Below, piece after piece: positions 36,809 through 46,749 of a DNA stretch of 64,000 nt. The position numbers were made by a program, and so were the translations under genes. Within the stretch, counting starts at the first letter, position 1; the number at the start of each line of letters is the position of its first letter. The DNA comes from Bacillota bacterium (GTDB lineage Bacteria; Bacillota; Bacilli; Alicyclobacillales; SLC66), in NCBI GenBank assembly GCA_021828865.1, contig JAJZCW010000004.1, forward strand, positions 62,001 through 126,000, written 5' to 3'. The notes under the pieces were generated by a model. That model was not told the origin of the DNA. It worked only from the letters and a program-made list of their open reading frames with translations, and made no database searches.

Positions 36809-38146
36809 GCGCGAACTCATCATTAGGTACAACATAAAGGCGACGAGAAAACCCACGTAAAACGTCAAGTCCATGCCGTTTAAGGCTTTGGCGATCGGTC
36901 CTTCATATAACGAAGAATCCATAAAAGGCACTGATACCAATATGCCGATCACAAAGCTTAAAAGCCCTGGCCAATATACGCTTGCTTCCGCCCTTTGGTC
37001 CACCGAGCGATGACGATACGCTTTTTTTACATAAAAATCGGCAAACAACACGCCCATCCACGGTGTCATCCAGTACCCTAAAAGCAGTAAAAAATTATCA
37101 TAATTTTGCTCGAATCCACCCGAACCAAGCAGGCTCAGTACAAGCCCAATCACACCCGCAATAAGCGCAAGCGCCCACCTCGGCAAGCGAACATCAAGTG
37201 CACCTGCGGCGAGAGAATTGGAATACAAATTTAGCGCATCTGCCGCCGTTCCACCGAGAATGATCGCGACAACCGACACCGTCCCAAACGATCCCATGAC
37301 CGTATGCAGCGCTGCAATGGGATTGGCACTCGAATTGCCCACCAATACGGCAACGGCCGCACCCAAAAGTTCCAACCACACAGAGGCGATAAATGAACCA
37401 AGAAACGCGTAGCCACCAATGCGCCTTTTTTTGGTATCAGGAGCAAGGTACCTGCTGTAATCAGAGGCATAAGGTCCCCAGCTTCCGATATAGGAAAATG
37501 CCGCTGCTACCATGATGACAAAGAGCACCCATGGTGACGTGACGTGCGGTTGATAGGCAACTAAGATCTGATGATGACTGAGCGCAATAAAAGTGACGAT
37601 AAGAAACATGAGTCCTAGTACAACTGACATGATCCGCTCATAAAAATGAATCAAATTGTGACCATAAATAGCGAGCAGGCTTTGAATCACCACGAGAATA
37701 ATGGCACCTTGCCAAAATGCCAGATGCGGGAACAACACCTGGAGCCCGAATGTCCCCAAAATATTGTTGACGGTAAACCATCCGATGGTGCTGACATAAT
37801 TAAAAATTGCCGGAATGTAACCGCCAATTCTGCCAAAGGTAAACCTAGTGATCATGAGTTGCGGTATTCCATAGCCAGGCCCCATACTTGCGCTAAGCGC
37901 TAGTGCCAGACCACCAAGAATATTGCCAACAATGATGGAAGCCACCACATATGGCCAAGACATTCCAAGCGCAATCGGAAAAAAACCAAGTGCATAATCC
38001 GCGATCGTCAAATTGCTGCCAAGCCAAAGCGTGAATTGATTTCCGGCCTTCCCGTGGCGCTCTGAGATTGCGATGCCTTCTACGCCATAGGGTTCAATAG
38101 CCACCACTTTTTCCCCATAACGCGTGGTATCAATGCTTGTAGACAA
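36764..38146 (-). CDS. NCS1-family nucleobase/vitamin:cation symporter
   Basis: 460 residues, 12 helices. IEPYGVEGIAISERHGKAGNQFTLWLGSNLTIADYALGFFPIALG is the NCS1 opening (cytosine/purine/allantoin/thiamine permeases), followed by GPGYGIPQLMITRFTFG and a central SWGPYASDYSRYL. TTG 38146 is preferred because AAGGGGCG lies 6 bases upstream; the longer frame extends through the promoter. The neighbouring gene upstream encodes NiaR, the niacin-responsive repressor, and the promoter carries an inverted repeat, so nicotinate or a related pyridine is a reasonable substrate guess; cytosine or purines are the family default. Confidence 0.85.
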   Translation of the reverse strand: MSTSIDTTRYGEKVVAIEPYGVEGIAISERHGKAGNQFTLWLGSNLTIADYALGFFPIALGMSWPYVVASIIVGNILGGLALALSASMGPGYGIPQLMITRFTFGRIGGYIPAIFNYVSTIGWFTVNNILGTFGLQVLFPHLAFWQGAIILVVIQSLLAIYGHNLIHFYERIMSVVLGLMFLIVTFIALSHHQILVAYQPHVTSPWVLFVIMVAAAFSYIGSWGPYASDYSRYLAPDTKKRRIGGYAFLGSFIASVWLELLGAAVAVLVGNSSANPIAALHTVMGSFGTVSVVAIILGGTAADALNLYSNSLAAGALDVRLPRWALALIAGVIGLVLSLLGSGGFEQNYDNFLLLLGYWMTPWMGVLFADFYVKKAYRHRSVDQRAEASVYWPGLLSFVIGILVSVPFMDSSLYEGPIAKALNGMDLTFYVGFLVAFMLYLMMSSRSSARSLNEPSLKSE

Positions 38147-38170
38147 AAAAATCGCCCCTTTTTTATTCAC

Positions 38171-38206
38171 TATATGTATATACACATATATATACAGTGA
38201 AGTCAA
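38171..38206 (-). promoter_or_regulatory. NCS1 permease promoter with inverted repeat
   Basis: Minus strand TTGACT (38206-38201), 18-base spacer, TATATA (38182-38177). The repeat TATATGT-N6-ACATATA (38171-38190) covers the -10, a good repressor-operator position. NiaR, encoded next door, is the candidate binder. Confidence 0.55.
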
Positions 38207-38240
38207 GGCGCGTTTACCATTTTGCTAGATGGAGATTTTG

Positions 38241-38765
38241 TTATTCGTATACCGTAATGCCTTTCTTTCTTAGTTCTTCGATCGCTTCCCGTACCCGTGT
38301 CTCATTGTCATACCCAATTTTGTGCATATGGTCGCCATCTGTTAACGATGACAATAACGTTGCTTTTTGCTGCCTAACTTGGTCAAGAAAATACTCCACG
38401 TCTTTTCTCGATGCCAAATGCAGCGAACCCGTCAATTCACCGTATAACGGATGCTCTACCTGCACGTTCATCACTCGCAATCCAAAATCCACAAACACAA
38501 ACAATTCCTCACCTGTCAGTTCTGGAGCATGGGAAACGGACAGGATCATTTCCTTTCTTTGCGCAGGTCTTTCACTTTCGAGTAAATACCCTCTAGGTGT
38601 CGATAAGATCGGATATCCTGCTGCACGGAGCAAGGCGATATCGTGAACGACGACTTGTCTTGTCACCTGAAAAAGCCTGGCTAGTTCCAGCCCTGATATG
38701 GGATCGTCTTTCTGTTGAAGTGTTGCAATAATGTTTGCTTGACGATCATCCCGCTCTTTTGGCAA
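38241..38765 (-). CDS. niaR: NiaR-like transcriptional repressor (HTH_11 + 3H domain)
   Basis: 174 residues. N-terminal winged HTH (RQANIIATLQQKDDPISGLELARLFQVTRQVVVHDIALLRAAGYPI) followed by a 3H domain named for its conserved histidines, seen here in VEHPLYGELTGSLHLAS and LTDGDHMHKI. NiaR (YrxA) represses NAD-synthesis and niacin-uptake genes when nicotinate is bound. Start TTG 38765 with AGGAGG upstream. It lies 95 bases before the NCS1 permease on the same strand. No nadA/B/C genes are in the window. Confidence 0.88.
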   Translation of the reverse strand: MPKERDDRQANIIATLQQKDDPISGLELARLFQVTRQVVVHDIALLRAAGYPILSTPRGYLLESERPAQRKEMILSVSHAPELTGEELFVFVDFGLRVMNVQVEHPLYGELTGSLHLASRKDVEYFLDQVRQQKATLLSSLTDGDHMHKIGYDNETRVREAIEELRKKGITVYE

Positions 38766-38789
38766 CTTTCCTCCTCCTCACATCAAACC

Positions 38790-38821
38790 AGAGTTGTTGA
38801 ATCCTATGATACAACAACTCT
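38790..38821. terminator. hairpin over the radical-SAM stop codon
   Basis: AGAGTTGTTG-N12-CAACAACTCT, 10-bp perfect stem; the TAG stop of the radical SAM gene lies in the loop. No T-run follows on the minus strand, so it may stabilise or attenuate rather than terminate. Confidence 0.5.
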
Positions 38822-39874
38822 TGGCTGATAAGCACATGCGGGATCGCTTGCCAGATAATCGCCACTCACCGCATAGGCTCTCGCCCGCGATCCCCCACAG
38901 ACACTCCGATATTCGCAAATTCCGCATTTTCCCTGCAAGTTGGATTGATTTCTAAGCGACTGAAACAAAGGGCTTTCCCGGTAAATTTCTGCAAGTGGGG
39001 TCGTACGGATTTGGCCTGCTGACACTGGCAAAAAACCACTGGGATAGACCTCACCAATATGCGAAATAAACACAAATCCGTTACCATCGCTTACTCCTGG
39101 CATATTGGCGGAAACTGGTTTCCCCTGGTGCTGCAGCACGACGCGACGATAATGTGGAGCCTCCGTGGTTTTAATCGTCAGTCGGCTAGATTGAGACTTC
39201 TCATACAGCCACTCCATGACCTCTTCAGCCTGTTCGGGGCTCACCATGTCTTGTTCGCGACCGCGACCAGTCGGAACGAGGAAAAAGACGCTCCACAAAA
39301 CCGCTTCATGTTTCTCTACCAGATCGGCGATTTTCGGCAAATCAGCGAGATTATAAGTAGATACGGCAGTATTGACTTGAATTGGCATTTGTAGTTGCTT
39401 TAGGATCGATAGGGCTTTCATCGTCAAATCAAACGATCCGCGCGTCCCACGAAAGTGATCGTGGATTTCCGGGGTGGATCCATCGAGGCTGAAGGCAATT
39501 CGCGCCAATCCTGCCTCTTTTCCTTTTAAAAGCGCATCATACGTCACCCTTGGTGTGGCACTTGGTGTCATCGCCACCTCCAATCCTTGCTTTTTTGCAT
39601 AGGCAATCAGATCATACAAGTCCTCTCTCTCAAGAGGGTCTCCACCTGTGATGACGAACAAAGGATGATCCATCCCCGCAATTTGATCAATTAAGCGATA
39701 CCCTTCTTCAGTTCTTAATTCACGGGTGTCGCGATGCCTTTGCGCCTCTGCCCGACAATGCATGCAATGCAATTGGCAGGCCCGCGTGACTTCCCATATC
39801 ACAATAAAAGGATTGATGGAAAAATCCCTCTTCCATTTGCGCATCCGTTCTACATCTATAATCGCTTGATTCAT
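38804..39874 (-). CDS. radical SAM/SPASM enzyme (TIGR04053-like), candidate RiPP maturase
   Basis: 356 residues. Radical SAM cluster motif CQLHCMHCRAEA near residue 34 (CxxxCxxC), SAM-binding TGGDPLER near 78, LDGSTPEIHDHFRG near 130, VPTGRGREQ near 202, EAPHYRR near 240, and a C-terminal SPASM-type cluster (CGICEYRSVCGGSRARAY ... DPACAY). This pattern matches the TIGR04053 radical SAM/SPASM group as I remember it. Such enzymes modify peptides or haem precursors. ATG 39874 has AAAGGA 9 bases upstream; translation is coupled to the upstream membrane protein. An FNR-like promoter drives the operon. Alternative role: AhbC/AhbD-like haem decarboxylation. Confidence 0.8.
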   Translation of the reverse strand: MNQAIIDVERMRKWKRDFSINPFIVIWEVTRACQLHCMHCRAEAQRHRDTRELRTEEGYRLIDQIAGMDHPLFVITGGDPLEREDLYDLIAYAKKQGLEVAMTPSATPRVTYDALLKGKEAGLARIAFSLDGSTPEIHDHFRGTRGSFDLTMKALSILKQLQMPIQVNTAVSTYNLADLPKIADLVEKHEAVLWSVFFLVPTGRGREQDMVSPEQAEEVMEWLYEKSQSSRLTIKTTEAPHYRRVVLQHQGKPVSANMPGVSDGNGFVFISHIGEVYPSGFLPVSAGQIRTTPLAEIYRESPLFQSLRNQSNLQGKCGICEYRSVCGGSRARAYAVSGDYLASDPACAYQPRVVVS

Positions 39875-39879
39875 CCTCA

Positions 39880-41169
39880 TCATTCCTTTACACCTCGTAG
39901 TAGTAAAAAGGGCCACTCTACTAAAAATAAAATAGCGCCGATAGCCGCCAAAAACCCTCCCACTGCAAGCAGCGGCGAAGTGGGAATGCTATTCCACCCA
40001 GGTATTGCAAATCCTGCAAAGGCAACTCCCATCAGGATAAATCCAAAAAGCGAGCAGAAGATTTGCGTCCACGCATAGGCCCCGGCTGGCTTCACCCCGC
40101 CAAAGAACCAGGGAAAAAGGCCATATCCGACTCCATAGAGTAGAGAAGTAGCAAATCCTAAAAAAAGTAAGTGCATCGATAAGAGCGACAGCGGATCCAG
40201 CCCAATCAGAAGAAAAATCCCTAACAGCACTTCAAAAACGAGGGCTGCTGACCAAGCGGTGTGACTCCACTTGGGAAAAAGCGGTCGGTCAGCACTTTTG
40301 GCATTTCTCGACGACAAGGAGTAAAGGAACAACAACCCTTGGTACACGGCTGCGATCCCGAGCAACCTCCCTGTGATCCCCTGCCAGCTAGGGTTGACTA
40401 TCATCCCCACCGCCTGAATCACAACGGCAGCAAACCATGCCACCTGGCCAAATGATGCCGCTTTTGCATTTATATGGCCTGTGGAGGCTTGTCGAGGCAT
40501 TAGATGAAGCCCCACGGACCATACCGTACCGCCGATCCACCCATAGTAAATAAGCACCTTTGCAGCATCAGCACCGAGTCCGGGATTCACACCCGTATGA
40601 AAAAAGGACTGAATCCAAATCCACCACACCCCCACCAAAAATAGCATCAAGGACACATCGGTTCCCCGCTGCCCCACACGATCCGAGCCTTGCAGCGTGT
40701 CAGAACGCTTGAGAGGATTTAGTGTCTGTGATTGACTCATCATATCCTGTGGAAAATTTCTGCCGGATTTCTTTCCCGATATCACCGCAGACAATAAATT
40801 GCCTAAAAATATCACTGGCGCAATCGCCTGAAGTCCAAGACCGATTCGAAACATCGTGGACGAATTCAACATAATGGATACGACAATCAGTACCACGCCG
40901 AGTTCTGCCACTATCCAGTGAATCCATCCCACCTCGGCTCGCGGTGGGCGAAACCCTGTCGATAATGCGAGTACTGCATAGGTCATGCCATAAATCATCA
41001 TGGTCAACCATCCAAACGGATTGATTTCCCCATGGAGCGGTCCCAGCAATGCCATCGTAGAGGGACTACTGGACATCCACCCGCCAAAAAAAGCGCCAAT
41101 CAAAAAATTGATAAATGCAGTGGTGATAAATACTTTTGACAAAGAGCTAATGGGACGACTTTGTGCCAT
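39880..41169 (-). CDS. multispanning membrane protein, haem-copper oxidase subunit I / NnrS-like
   Basis: 429 residues, about 12 helices. Conserved-looking histidines sit in membrane context: LGPLHGEINPFGWLTMMIYGMTYAVL near residue 43, VGLHLMPRQ near 225 and SMHLLFLGFATSLLYGVGYGLFPWFFG near 335. This recalls NnrS or NorB/cbb3 subunit I folds with haem-ligand His, although the six canonical oxidase histidines are not all evident. ATG 41169 follows AAGGAGGGGG. It overlaps the first ATGs of the radical SAM gene and stands behind an FNR-type promoter, so a role in anaerobic, nitrogen-oxide or haem metabolism is likely; exact function unknown. Confidence 0.6.
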   Translation of the reverse strand: MAQSRPISSLSKVFITTAFINFLIGAFFGGWMSSSPSTMALLGPLHGEINPFGWLTMMIYGMTYAVLALSTGFRPPRAEVGWIHWIVAELGVVLIVVSIMLNSSTMFRIGLGLQAIAPVIFLGNLLSAVISGKKSGRNFPQDMMSQSQTLNPLKRSDTLQGSDRVGQRGTDVSLMLFLVGVWWIWIQSFFHTGVNPGLGADAAKVLIYYGWIGGTVWSVGLHLMPRQASTGHINAKAASFGQVAWFAAVVIQAVGMIVNPSWQGITGRLLGIAAVYQGLLFLYSLSSRNAKSADRPLFPKWSHTAWSAALVFEVLLGIFLLIGLDPLSLLSMHLLFLGFATSLLYGVGYGLFPWFFGGVKPAGAYAWTQIFCSLFGFILMGVAFAGFAIPGWNSIPTSPLLAVGGFLAAIGAILFLVEWPFLLLRGVKE

Positions 41170-41207
41170 AAGCCCCCTCCTTCTCATTGCGTGCGGTTCC
41201 GCTCTTT

Positions 41208-41251
41208 ATCATACCCGCTTCAGACGATCCGTGACTGTGATGATGATCACC
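41208..41251 (-). promoter_or_regulatory. FNR/CRP-type promoter of the membrane protein-radical SAM operon
   Basis: TGTGA-TGATGA-TCACC (41236-41251; one mismatch to TGTGA-N6-TCACA) centred at 41243.5, with -10 TATGAT at 41213-41208. The predicted start near 41201 puts the box at about -42, the class II activator position. Confidence 0.7.
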
Positions 41252-41273
41252 TTTCGCCATGCAAAAAAGCAAC

Positions 41274-41307
41274 AAAAATCCGCCAACAATGGAAGCCGCG
41301 GATTTTT
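41274..41307 (-). terminator. narK terminator
   Basis: AAAAATCCGC-N14-GCGGATTTTT just past the narK stop; separates narK from the downstream FNR-type promoter. Confidence 0.8.
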
Positions 41308-41335
41308 GCTGCGATTACATATCTAAATTTGATGA

Positions 41336-42670
41336 TTAGGCAGTTTTTTTATTGAAGGAGACATCCTGTTGTCGACTTCTTTGCTTGCGAACCAAACCAA
41401 TCGAGATGACGATCGTGACCACCGCCAGAATCACGTACAAGACAAATCCTTGTGCAAATCCAGCAACCCCATGGATTTGAGTGAATAGCCCTAATAAGGG
41501 AGGAACGACAAATCCGCCAAATGCACCGATGCCGCCTACCCAACCGCTTGCACCGCCTGGCGCATGAGTTACGTATTTGGGCACCATTTTGAACACGGCC
41601 GCATTGGCAATTCCCATGCCGATGCCCATGATGATTTCACCGACGAGGTCAAGCCCAAAGCTACTAATCGACATCAGGATTATCGAACCCACCAGGACAA
41701 AAATATACCCTGCCAGTGCCACTTTCTCTCCGCCAATCTTGTCACTGAGCGAACCTCCATAAATACGTACAAACGAAGCAAGAAGTGAAAATCCGAGTGC
41801 CATCAACAGGCCTGCTTCCCCCACACTCGTACCATGATACTGAACCCAGTACGTTGGGAACCAAGTGGTCAATGCAAGGAAACCTCCGAATGAGGTAAAG
41901 TACAATACCACAAGCGCCCATGTGATTGGAGTCTTTGCAGAGATTTTGAGCGCTTCTTTCATGTTCCCTGATGGGAAAAGTTCCTGGCCAAGCGAAGTGG
42001 CAATGGATTTTGCTTCCTCTTCCTTTACACCATGTTTTTTAAGTTGAAAATAATAGGAATCATTGGTAAATATCGCATATATGATGGTACCCACAATGAG
42101 AAAGACAAACCATATCGCATAGGAATTGATCAAACCAAACGCTGCGAGCGCGATTGGAAGCAGGATACCGAATATGCCAGGTGCGGTATTGCCAAGCCCA
42201 CCATAGGTGCCAAGTGCGAATCCTTGGCGCTTTTGCGCAAACCAATAGGAGGTCTGCGGAACCCCTACAGAAAACGTGGCGACACCAGAACCACTAAACA
42301 GTCCAAACAAGAAAATTAATGGGTACATGGATAAACTCAAGTGATTGGGATAATCCATCAGCAAAATGACCGTGAGTCCGATCATGCCAATGATCGAGAG
42401 CATTAACAAAATAAGGAGTGGTTTTTTCCCGCCTGAACGATCTACCCATGCGCCAAAAGGAATGCGTAGCAATGAACCCGTCAATTGCGGTGCGGCCACC
42501 AAAAATCCCAGTAAAAGACCTGGCATGTGCATCACTTTATCAAAATTGGTTGCCACCGGGCCGAATAATGACACCGCGGCAAAGCCTATAAAAAAACCGA
42601 AAGTCGCCATGGAAAGACCTGATGTTGGCGAACCTTTCAGTTTATATTTCGATAGTAATTCTTGATTCAT
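41336..42670 (-). CDS. narK: nitrate/nitrite MFS transporter (NarK type)
   Basis: 444 residues, 12 helices. The NarK/Nrt opening LSMATFGFFIGFAAVSLFGPVATNF near residue 20 and the Gly-rich nitrate-signature-like helices GTYGGLGNTAPGIFG (near 150) and GGASGWVGGIGAFGGF (near 385) identify the nitrate porter family. LRIPFGAWVDRSGGK is motif A. ATG 42670 follows AAGGGGG; the frame opens earlier. The promoter has a perfect FNR box, as B. subtilis narK does. No nitrate reductase genes are in the window. Confidence 0.9.
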   Translation of the reverse strand: MNQELLSKYKLKGSPTSGLSMATFGFFIGFAAVSLFGPVATNFDKVMHMPGLLLGFLVAAPQLTGSLLRIPFGAWVDRSGGKKPLLILLMLSIIGMIGLTVILLMDYPNHLSLSMYPLIFLFGLFSGSGVATFSVGVPQTSYWFAQKRQGFALGTYGGLGNTAPGIFGILLPIALAAFGLINSYAIWFVFLIVGTIIYAIFTNDSYYFQLKKHGVKEEEAKSIATSLGQELFPSGNMKEALKISAKTPITWALVVLYFTSFGGFLALTTWFPTYWVQYHGTSVGEAGLLMALGFSLLASFVRIYGGSLSDKIGGEKVALAGYIFVLVGSIILMSISSFGLDLVGEIIMGIGMGIANAAVFKMVPKYVTHAPGGASGWVGGIGAFGGFVVPPLLGLFTQIHGVAGFAQGFVLYVILAVVTIVISIGLVRKQRSRQQDVSFNKKTA

Positions 42671-42799
42671 TGTAATCCCCCTTGTGCCTTTTATATTGAT
42701 AGAATATAAAAGGCACAACAGAAGAAGAAGAGCTAAATGAGCGATATTAGAACAATTAAATTAACTAATCGCAACATATTAATTACCTATTTAAATAGC

Positions 42800-42840
42800 T
42801 ATTTACGATCATTTTGAATCAATTTGTGATCCATCTCACA
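42800..42840 (-). promoter_or_regulatory. FNR-type promoter of narK
   Basis: Perfect TGTGA-TCCATC-TCACA at 42825-42840, centre 42832.5, and TAAATA (42805-42800) as -10. Predicted start near 42793, so the box is at about -40. A 5' UTR of about 120 bases remains before narK. Confidence 0.8.
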
Positions 42841-42865
42841 TCGTCACTGAAACGTTTCTTTTATA

Positions 42866-44578
42866 CTATTGCATCTGAAAATCTGTCATTAAATCGTTAA
42901 GCTGTACTGCCTGCTGATTCGATTCCTGAGTACTTGCCGAGATGGTCTGCATCGCTGCACTGATCTGTTCTGTGGCTGCCGCAACACTTTGCGCACTATC
43001 TGCAGTTTTCTCCACCACATCTGCCACTGTCTTGATCAAAGCGACAATCTGGTCGGAGTTCGCCACTTCATCCTGTGTTACCTGATCGATCCCCTTGACT
43101 TCCTCCACCGTCTGACTGACTGCTTGGAGTATTTTTTCCAATGCCTGGCCTGACTGTTGCGCCATTTCTACACCAGTAGCCACTGCTTTTTGACTCTCTT
43201 GTGTAACCGTCACACTTGCATCTGAGATGGTCAAAATATGGGACAGAATTCCTCCCACTCGCGATGATTCTTCACGAGTTTGTTCTGCTAATTTACGCAC
43301 TTCTTCGGCAACGACCGCAAATCCCTTACCTTGTTCACCAGCTCTTGCCGCCTCAATCGAAGCATTTAAGGCAAGCAGATTGGTTTGCTCGGCAATTTCG
43401 CTGATCGTCGATGCAATCTGCTCGATCTGCTTGGAATACTGTTGGAGTTCTGCCATGCGTTTTTCCGTTTCATTGGTTTTTTGTTTGATCTCCTGAATGC
43501 TTTGTATAGTTTTGTCTACGGTCTGTTTGCCATGACTTGCCGCATCCCTAGTTTGCTCCGTGATGGAGCTGGCAGAATTGGCCTTCATTTTTGCAATTTG
43601 AATCAGCGAAGATAATTTCAATAGCGCCTGGGAAATATCAAGTACCGTATCTGTTCCATGGTTGGAGAGTTCGGTGACATTTTGCATCTGATTCGCAATC
43701 TCGTTTACTGAAACAGCTGTCTCTTCAGTAGAAGCTGCCGTCTCTTCAGATGATGCGCTCAACTGCTCAGAACTTGTCTGCAATTGCCGGACCAATTGAC
43801 GTAGATTGTCCGCCATCGTGTTAGTGGATTGGATTAGATCCCCAATTTCGTCTTTGGACTTTACCGGTAATGGTTCAACTCTCAGATCCTGGTTAGCTAT
43901 TTTTAACAAATTCTGTGTAATAGAGGCAATGGGTCGCAATAGTCTTCTGATGTAAAAAATCATTCCTACTGCAATCAGGATAATCACCAGATAGGCAATG
44001 ACGCTTGTCGTTCGCAATTGCGTGATTAAACCGAATGAATCGTTGATGACGGCAGATTGTGCGAAGCTTAGTAGATTTTTCAATTGGTTGTTCAGCGTAT
44101 TAGAAACATTCGCATTGTTAATAAACACAGATTGAGCTGCCATATTGTGATTGGACTTATAATATTGCTTTGCCAATTGGAAATAGTGGTCATAAGCCAG
44201 CACGTTCGCTTCGAGATTGGCTGTAGCTTTTTTCTGCTCAGGAGTAATTGAAAGGGCGGTAAGCTGTTTGGCATCACTGATCAAGTTTTGTTCATAACGT
44301 AGTGTCTGAGCCAATGTAGAGTTGACGAGGGAAGGGTTATTGTAGCGGTAAAGCCCCATCCACATATTAGTTTGATCATCCATTTTCAGAAAATAGAGAT
44401 AGGTTGCTGTGGCCACACTTTCGAATTTTGCATAGTTTGAATTGTGAGATACACTATCCATTAATCTGCTTGTCTGGTAAAAAACAATACCCGCCACCAC
44501 TACAATGACGAGAATTAACGAGATAAATATCCCCGTCAATTTGGCAATAACTGTTCTTCCCATCTGAAATCCACTCAT
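42866..44578 (-). CDS. methyl-accepting chemotaxis protein, transmembrane
   Basis: 570 residues. Helix 1 (about residues 12-32), a four-helix-bundle-like extracellular sensor (35-190) without recognisable ligand motif, helix 2 (193-212, [17 protein letters not shown]), HAMP (213-265, [22 protein letters not shown]) and a cytoplasmic signalling coiled coil with hairpin tip [41 protein letters not shown]. Methylatable Gln/Glu pairs flank the tip. Start ATG 44578 has a poor ribosome site; an ATG five codons on is possible. The ligand is unknown; narK lies downstream on the same strand with its own promoter. Confidence 0.9.
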   Translation of the reverse strand: MSGFQMGRTVIAKLTGIFISLILVIVVVAGIVFYQTSRLMDSVSHNSNYAKFESVATATYLYFLKMDDQTNMWMGLYRYNNPSLVNSTLAQTLRYEQNLISDAKQLTALSITPEQKKATANLEANVLAYDHYFQLAKQYYKSNHNMAAQSVFINNANVSNTLNNQLKNLLSFAQSAVINDSFGLITQLRTTSVIAYLVIILIAVGMIFYIRRLLRPIASITQNLLKIANQDLRVEPLPVKSKDEIGDLIQSTNTMADNLRQLVRQLQTSSEQLSASSEETAASTEETAVSVNEIANQMQNVTELSNHGTDTVLDISQALLKLSSLIQIAKMKANSASSITEQTRDAASHGKQTVDKTIQSIQEIKQKTNETEKRMAELQQYSKQIEQIASTISEIAEQTNLLALNASIEAARAGEQGKGFAVVAEEVRKLAEQTREESSRVGGILSHILTISDASVTVTQESQKAVATGVEMAQQSGQALEKILQAVSQTVEEVKGIDQVTQDEVANSDQIVALIKTVADVVEKTADSAQSVAAATEQISAAMQTISASTQESNQQAVQLNDLMTDFQMQ

Positions 44579-44865
44579 TACCTATACCCCTTCCATTCAC
44601 CATCATCCCGCGTCCTACTTTGCTGTTCAATATATAAAAAATAGAGCACAATACTATAACATTAATATAACACAAATATTATGTATACAAAAAAAAGCTG
44701 CCTAATCATCCTAAATTGAATGACAGACAGCAAAAGTATATTATCAAAAGGGGGGGTATTGCTAAGCCACACCTCGGCATTGATCACATCATACAGGCCA
44801 GAGCTTGAAAAAAGCTGATATCGGCTAACGAGACTTGTAAAAAATTATTGAATGGAGTGATTCTC

Positions 44866-45840
44866 ATGCAATATCTCCACTTGGGCAAAAGCGGGCTTGA
44901 GGTTTCGGCTCTGGGTCTTGGCACTAATTCTTTTGGCTCAAGAGCTGATGAAGCAACTTCAATCAAAATCATCGATTATGCCATTGGTCATGGCATTAAT
45001 TTTATTGATACCGCCAACATATATAGTCAAAACGAGTCTGAACGAATTATCGGAAAAGCCTTACATGGTCGTAGAGAAGGCGTCATCCTTACTACCAAAG
45101 CTGGACTGCAGGCGGGTAACGGTCCTCTCGAAAAGGGTTCCTCAAGAATTCACCTCATTCGCGAGCTGGAAAACAGTTTAAAACGCCTGCAAACGGATTA
45201 TCTGGATCTTTATCAAATTCACACCTTTGATCCCCATACTCCTCTAGAAGAAACCCTGCGTACCCTAGAAGATATGGTGCGCTCAGGAAAAGTACGCTAC
45301 ATTGGCGCATCGAATTATGCCGCTTGGGAACTCATGAAAGCTCTAGGAATCAGTGAACAGCTTCGTTTTGAACGCTATATTTCCATCCAACTCAGTTATT
45401 CGCTGGCTGATCGCGGGATTGAGCATGAAATGGTTCCTCTGTGCCTAGATCAAGGAATAGGAATCATTCCTTACTTCCCACTTGCCGGAGGAATCTTATC
45501 CGGCAAATACCAATCAAGCGAAAAAGTCCCTGTAGGATCGCGCGCAGACAAAAATCCTGATTTTAAGAAACGGCTTGATGAAGACAGGTTGACGCTTGGT
45601 CGTGAAGTGTCCAGGCTCGCTTACGAGTTAAATGTCACCCCAAGTGCTTTATCCTTAGCGTGGTTAATGCATCGACCAGCAGTCTCGACGATCATCGCAG
45701 GCGCCACCTCGGTGGAACAAATCAAGGATAATATTAGTAGCGCCACACTTTCGCTCGACACCAATACAAAGCATTTTCTTGACGAAATAAGCAATAAATT
45801 CAAATACGGCGAGCCATTTGCCACCTATCGACTCGAATAG
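44866..45840 (+). CDS. aldo/keto reductase
   Basis: 324-residue NADPH-dependent TIM-barrel oxidoreductase (AKR, YghZ/Kv-beta-like subgroup). Catalytic tetrad visible: Asp and Tyr in FIDTANIYSQNESE, Lys in VILTTKAG, His in YQIHTFDPHTP. LNVTPSALSLAWL and SAGATSVEQIKDN-like AGATSVEQIKDN form the cofactor end. ATG 44866 is chosen for GGAGTGA 5 bases upstream. It is followed 6 bases later by the convergent NERD gene, without terminator. Substrate unknown. Confidence 0.9.
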   Translation: MQYLHLGKSGLEVSALGLGTNSFGSRADEATSIKIIDYAIGHGINFIDTANIYSQNESERIIGKALHGRREGVILTTKAGLQAGNGPLEKGSSRIHLIRELENSLKRLQTDYLDLYQIHTFDPHTPLEETLRTLEDMVRSGKVRYIGASNYAAWELMKALGISEQLRFERYISIQLSYSLADRGIEHEMVPLCLDQGIGIIPYFPLAGGILSGKYQSSEKVPVGSRADKNPDFKKRLDEDRLTLGREVSRLAYELNVTPSALSLAWLMHRPAVSTIIAGATSVEQIKDNISSATLSLDTNTKHFLDEISNKFKYGEPFATYRLE

Positions 45841-45846
45841 ATGGCA

Positions 45847-46749
45847 TCATGGCTCATCATGGTTTTTATTTTTTTCGGTCTTTTCTTTGATTTGCTTGAT
45901 ATGTTTAATCCTAACACGCAAATCAGTGATATTCGTTTGCGCTAGAAAATCCCTGATGGAATGCAATAACTCACCAGGAATCTTTACTGACTGTTCAGAC
46001 CGAACCGTCTCCCCAATAGTGTGCAAATTAGTAAATAATACATTATTCGGTATATCTTTTATTGTCACTCGGTCGTTGGTGAAAATAAGCACAGAATAAA
46101 AAAGATCATCATTGATTCTGATATGAGGTGGGGGTGACATGGCCTGCAATTGTTCTTTGATGGCCTGAATGTGCCCTCTATTTTGTTTGACAGGACTATA
46201 AATGTTACGCCTGATCCCTTGATCGATAATGGCCCATTCTTTTGCCGCTGCTTCCTGATGACCGAGAACAAAACCTCCATAACTTTTTGTTTCAATAACA
46301 AAGATACCAAATTTGGAGATGATCAGATGGTCAATTTGTGAGTACTCCCCTTCAGGATGCTTTTTGGGGATTAAAAGATCGTGAAGTAGCAAATAGTCGC
46401 GATCACGAGCAAATTCACTTTCTAGTATTTTTTGAACTTGCATTTCGGCCCGTTCGCCACTTGTAAGCCGATGCCTGTCATGAGCTATTTTTTTTCTCGG
46501 GCCAGGGAATTTAACCACTTTTCGGTCAAAGCGACCATGCCTTTGATGCATTTTCTTTTTTTTCTTATGAATCGAACGCACGCGTGGGGATCTTTGATGA
46601 GAGGTTACCCAAATTACCCCATACACAATCAAAACCACAACCGCCGAACCTACTAAATATCCCACCACCCAGCGTATTCCCGTACTAAATTGAGTAATTA
46701 ATCCGATGATAATTAAAAAAATGAGTATTCCATAAATTAATTTACGCAT
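45847..46749 (-). CDS. membrane-anchored NERD-domain protein
   Basis: 300 residues. Two N-terminal membrane helices (residues 4-22 and 27-48), a very basic linker (HKKKKKMHQRHGRFDRK, about 60-80), then a nuclease-related domain: GERAEMQVQKILESEF, the acidic EYSQIDHLIISKFGIFVIETKSYGG (Asp, Glu-x-Lys, restriction-endonuclease-like core) between 100 and 160. NERD proteins are thought to act on nucleic acids but activity is not shown for most. The core D...ExK residues are intact. Ends 6 bases from the convergent aldo/keto reductase. Confidence 0.85.
   Translation of the reverse strand: MRKLIYGILIFLIIIGLITQFSTGIRWVVGYLVGSAVVVLIVYGVIWVTSHQRSPRVRSIHKKKKKMHQRHGRFDRKVVKFPGPRKKIAHDRHRLTSGERAEMQVQKILESEFARDRDYLLLHDLLIPKKHPEGEYSQIDHLIISKFGIFVIETKSYGGFVLGHQEAAAKEWAIIDQGIRRNIYSPVKQNRGHIQAIKEQLQAMSPPPHIRINDDLFYSVLIFTNDRVTIKDIPNNVLFTNLHTIGETVRSEQSVKIPGELLHSIRDFLAQTNITDLRVRIKHIKQIKEKTEKNKNHDEP

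Noticed and set aside
44723-44821. 32-codon plus-strand ORF upstream of the aldo/keto reductase
   Set aside because: No ribosome site and no recognisable features; probably chance.
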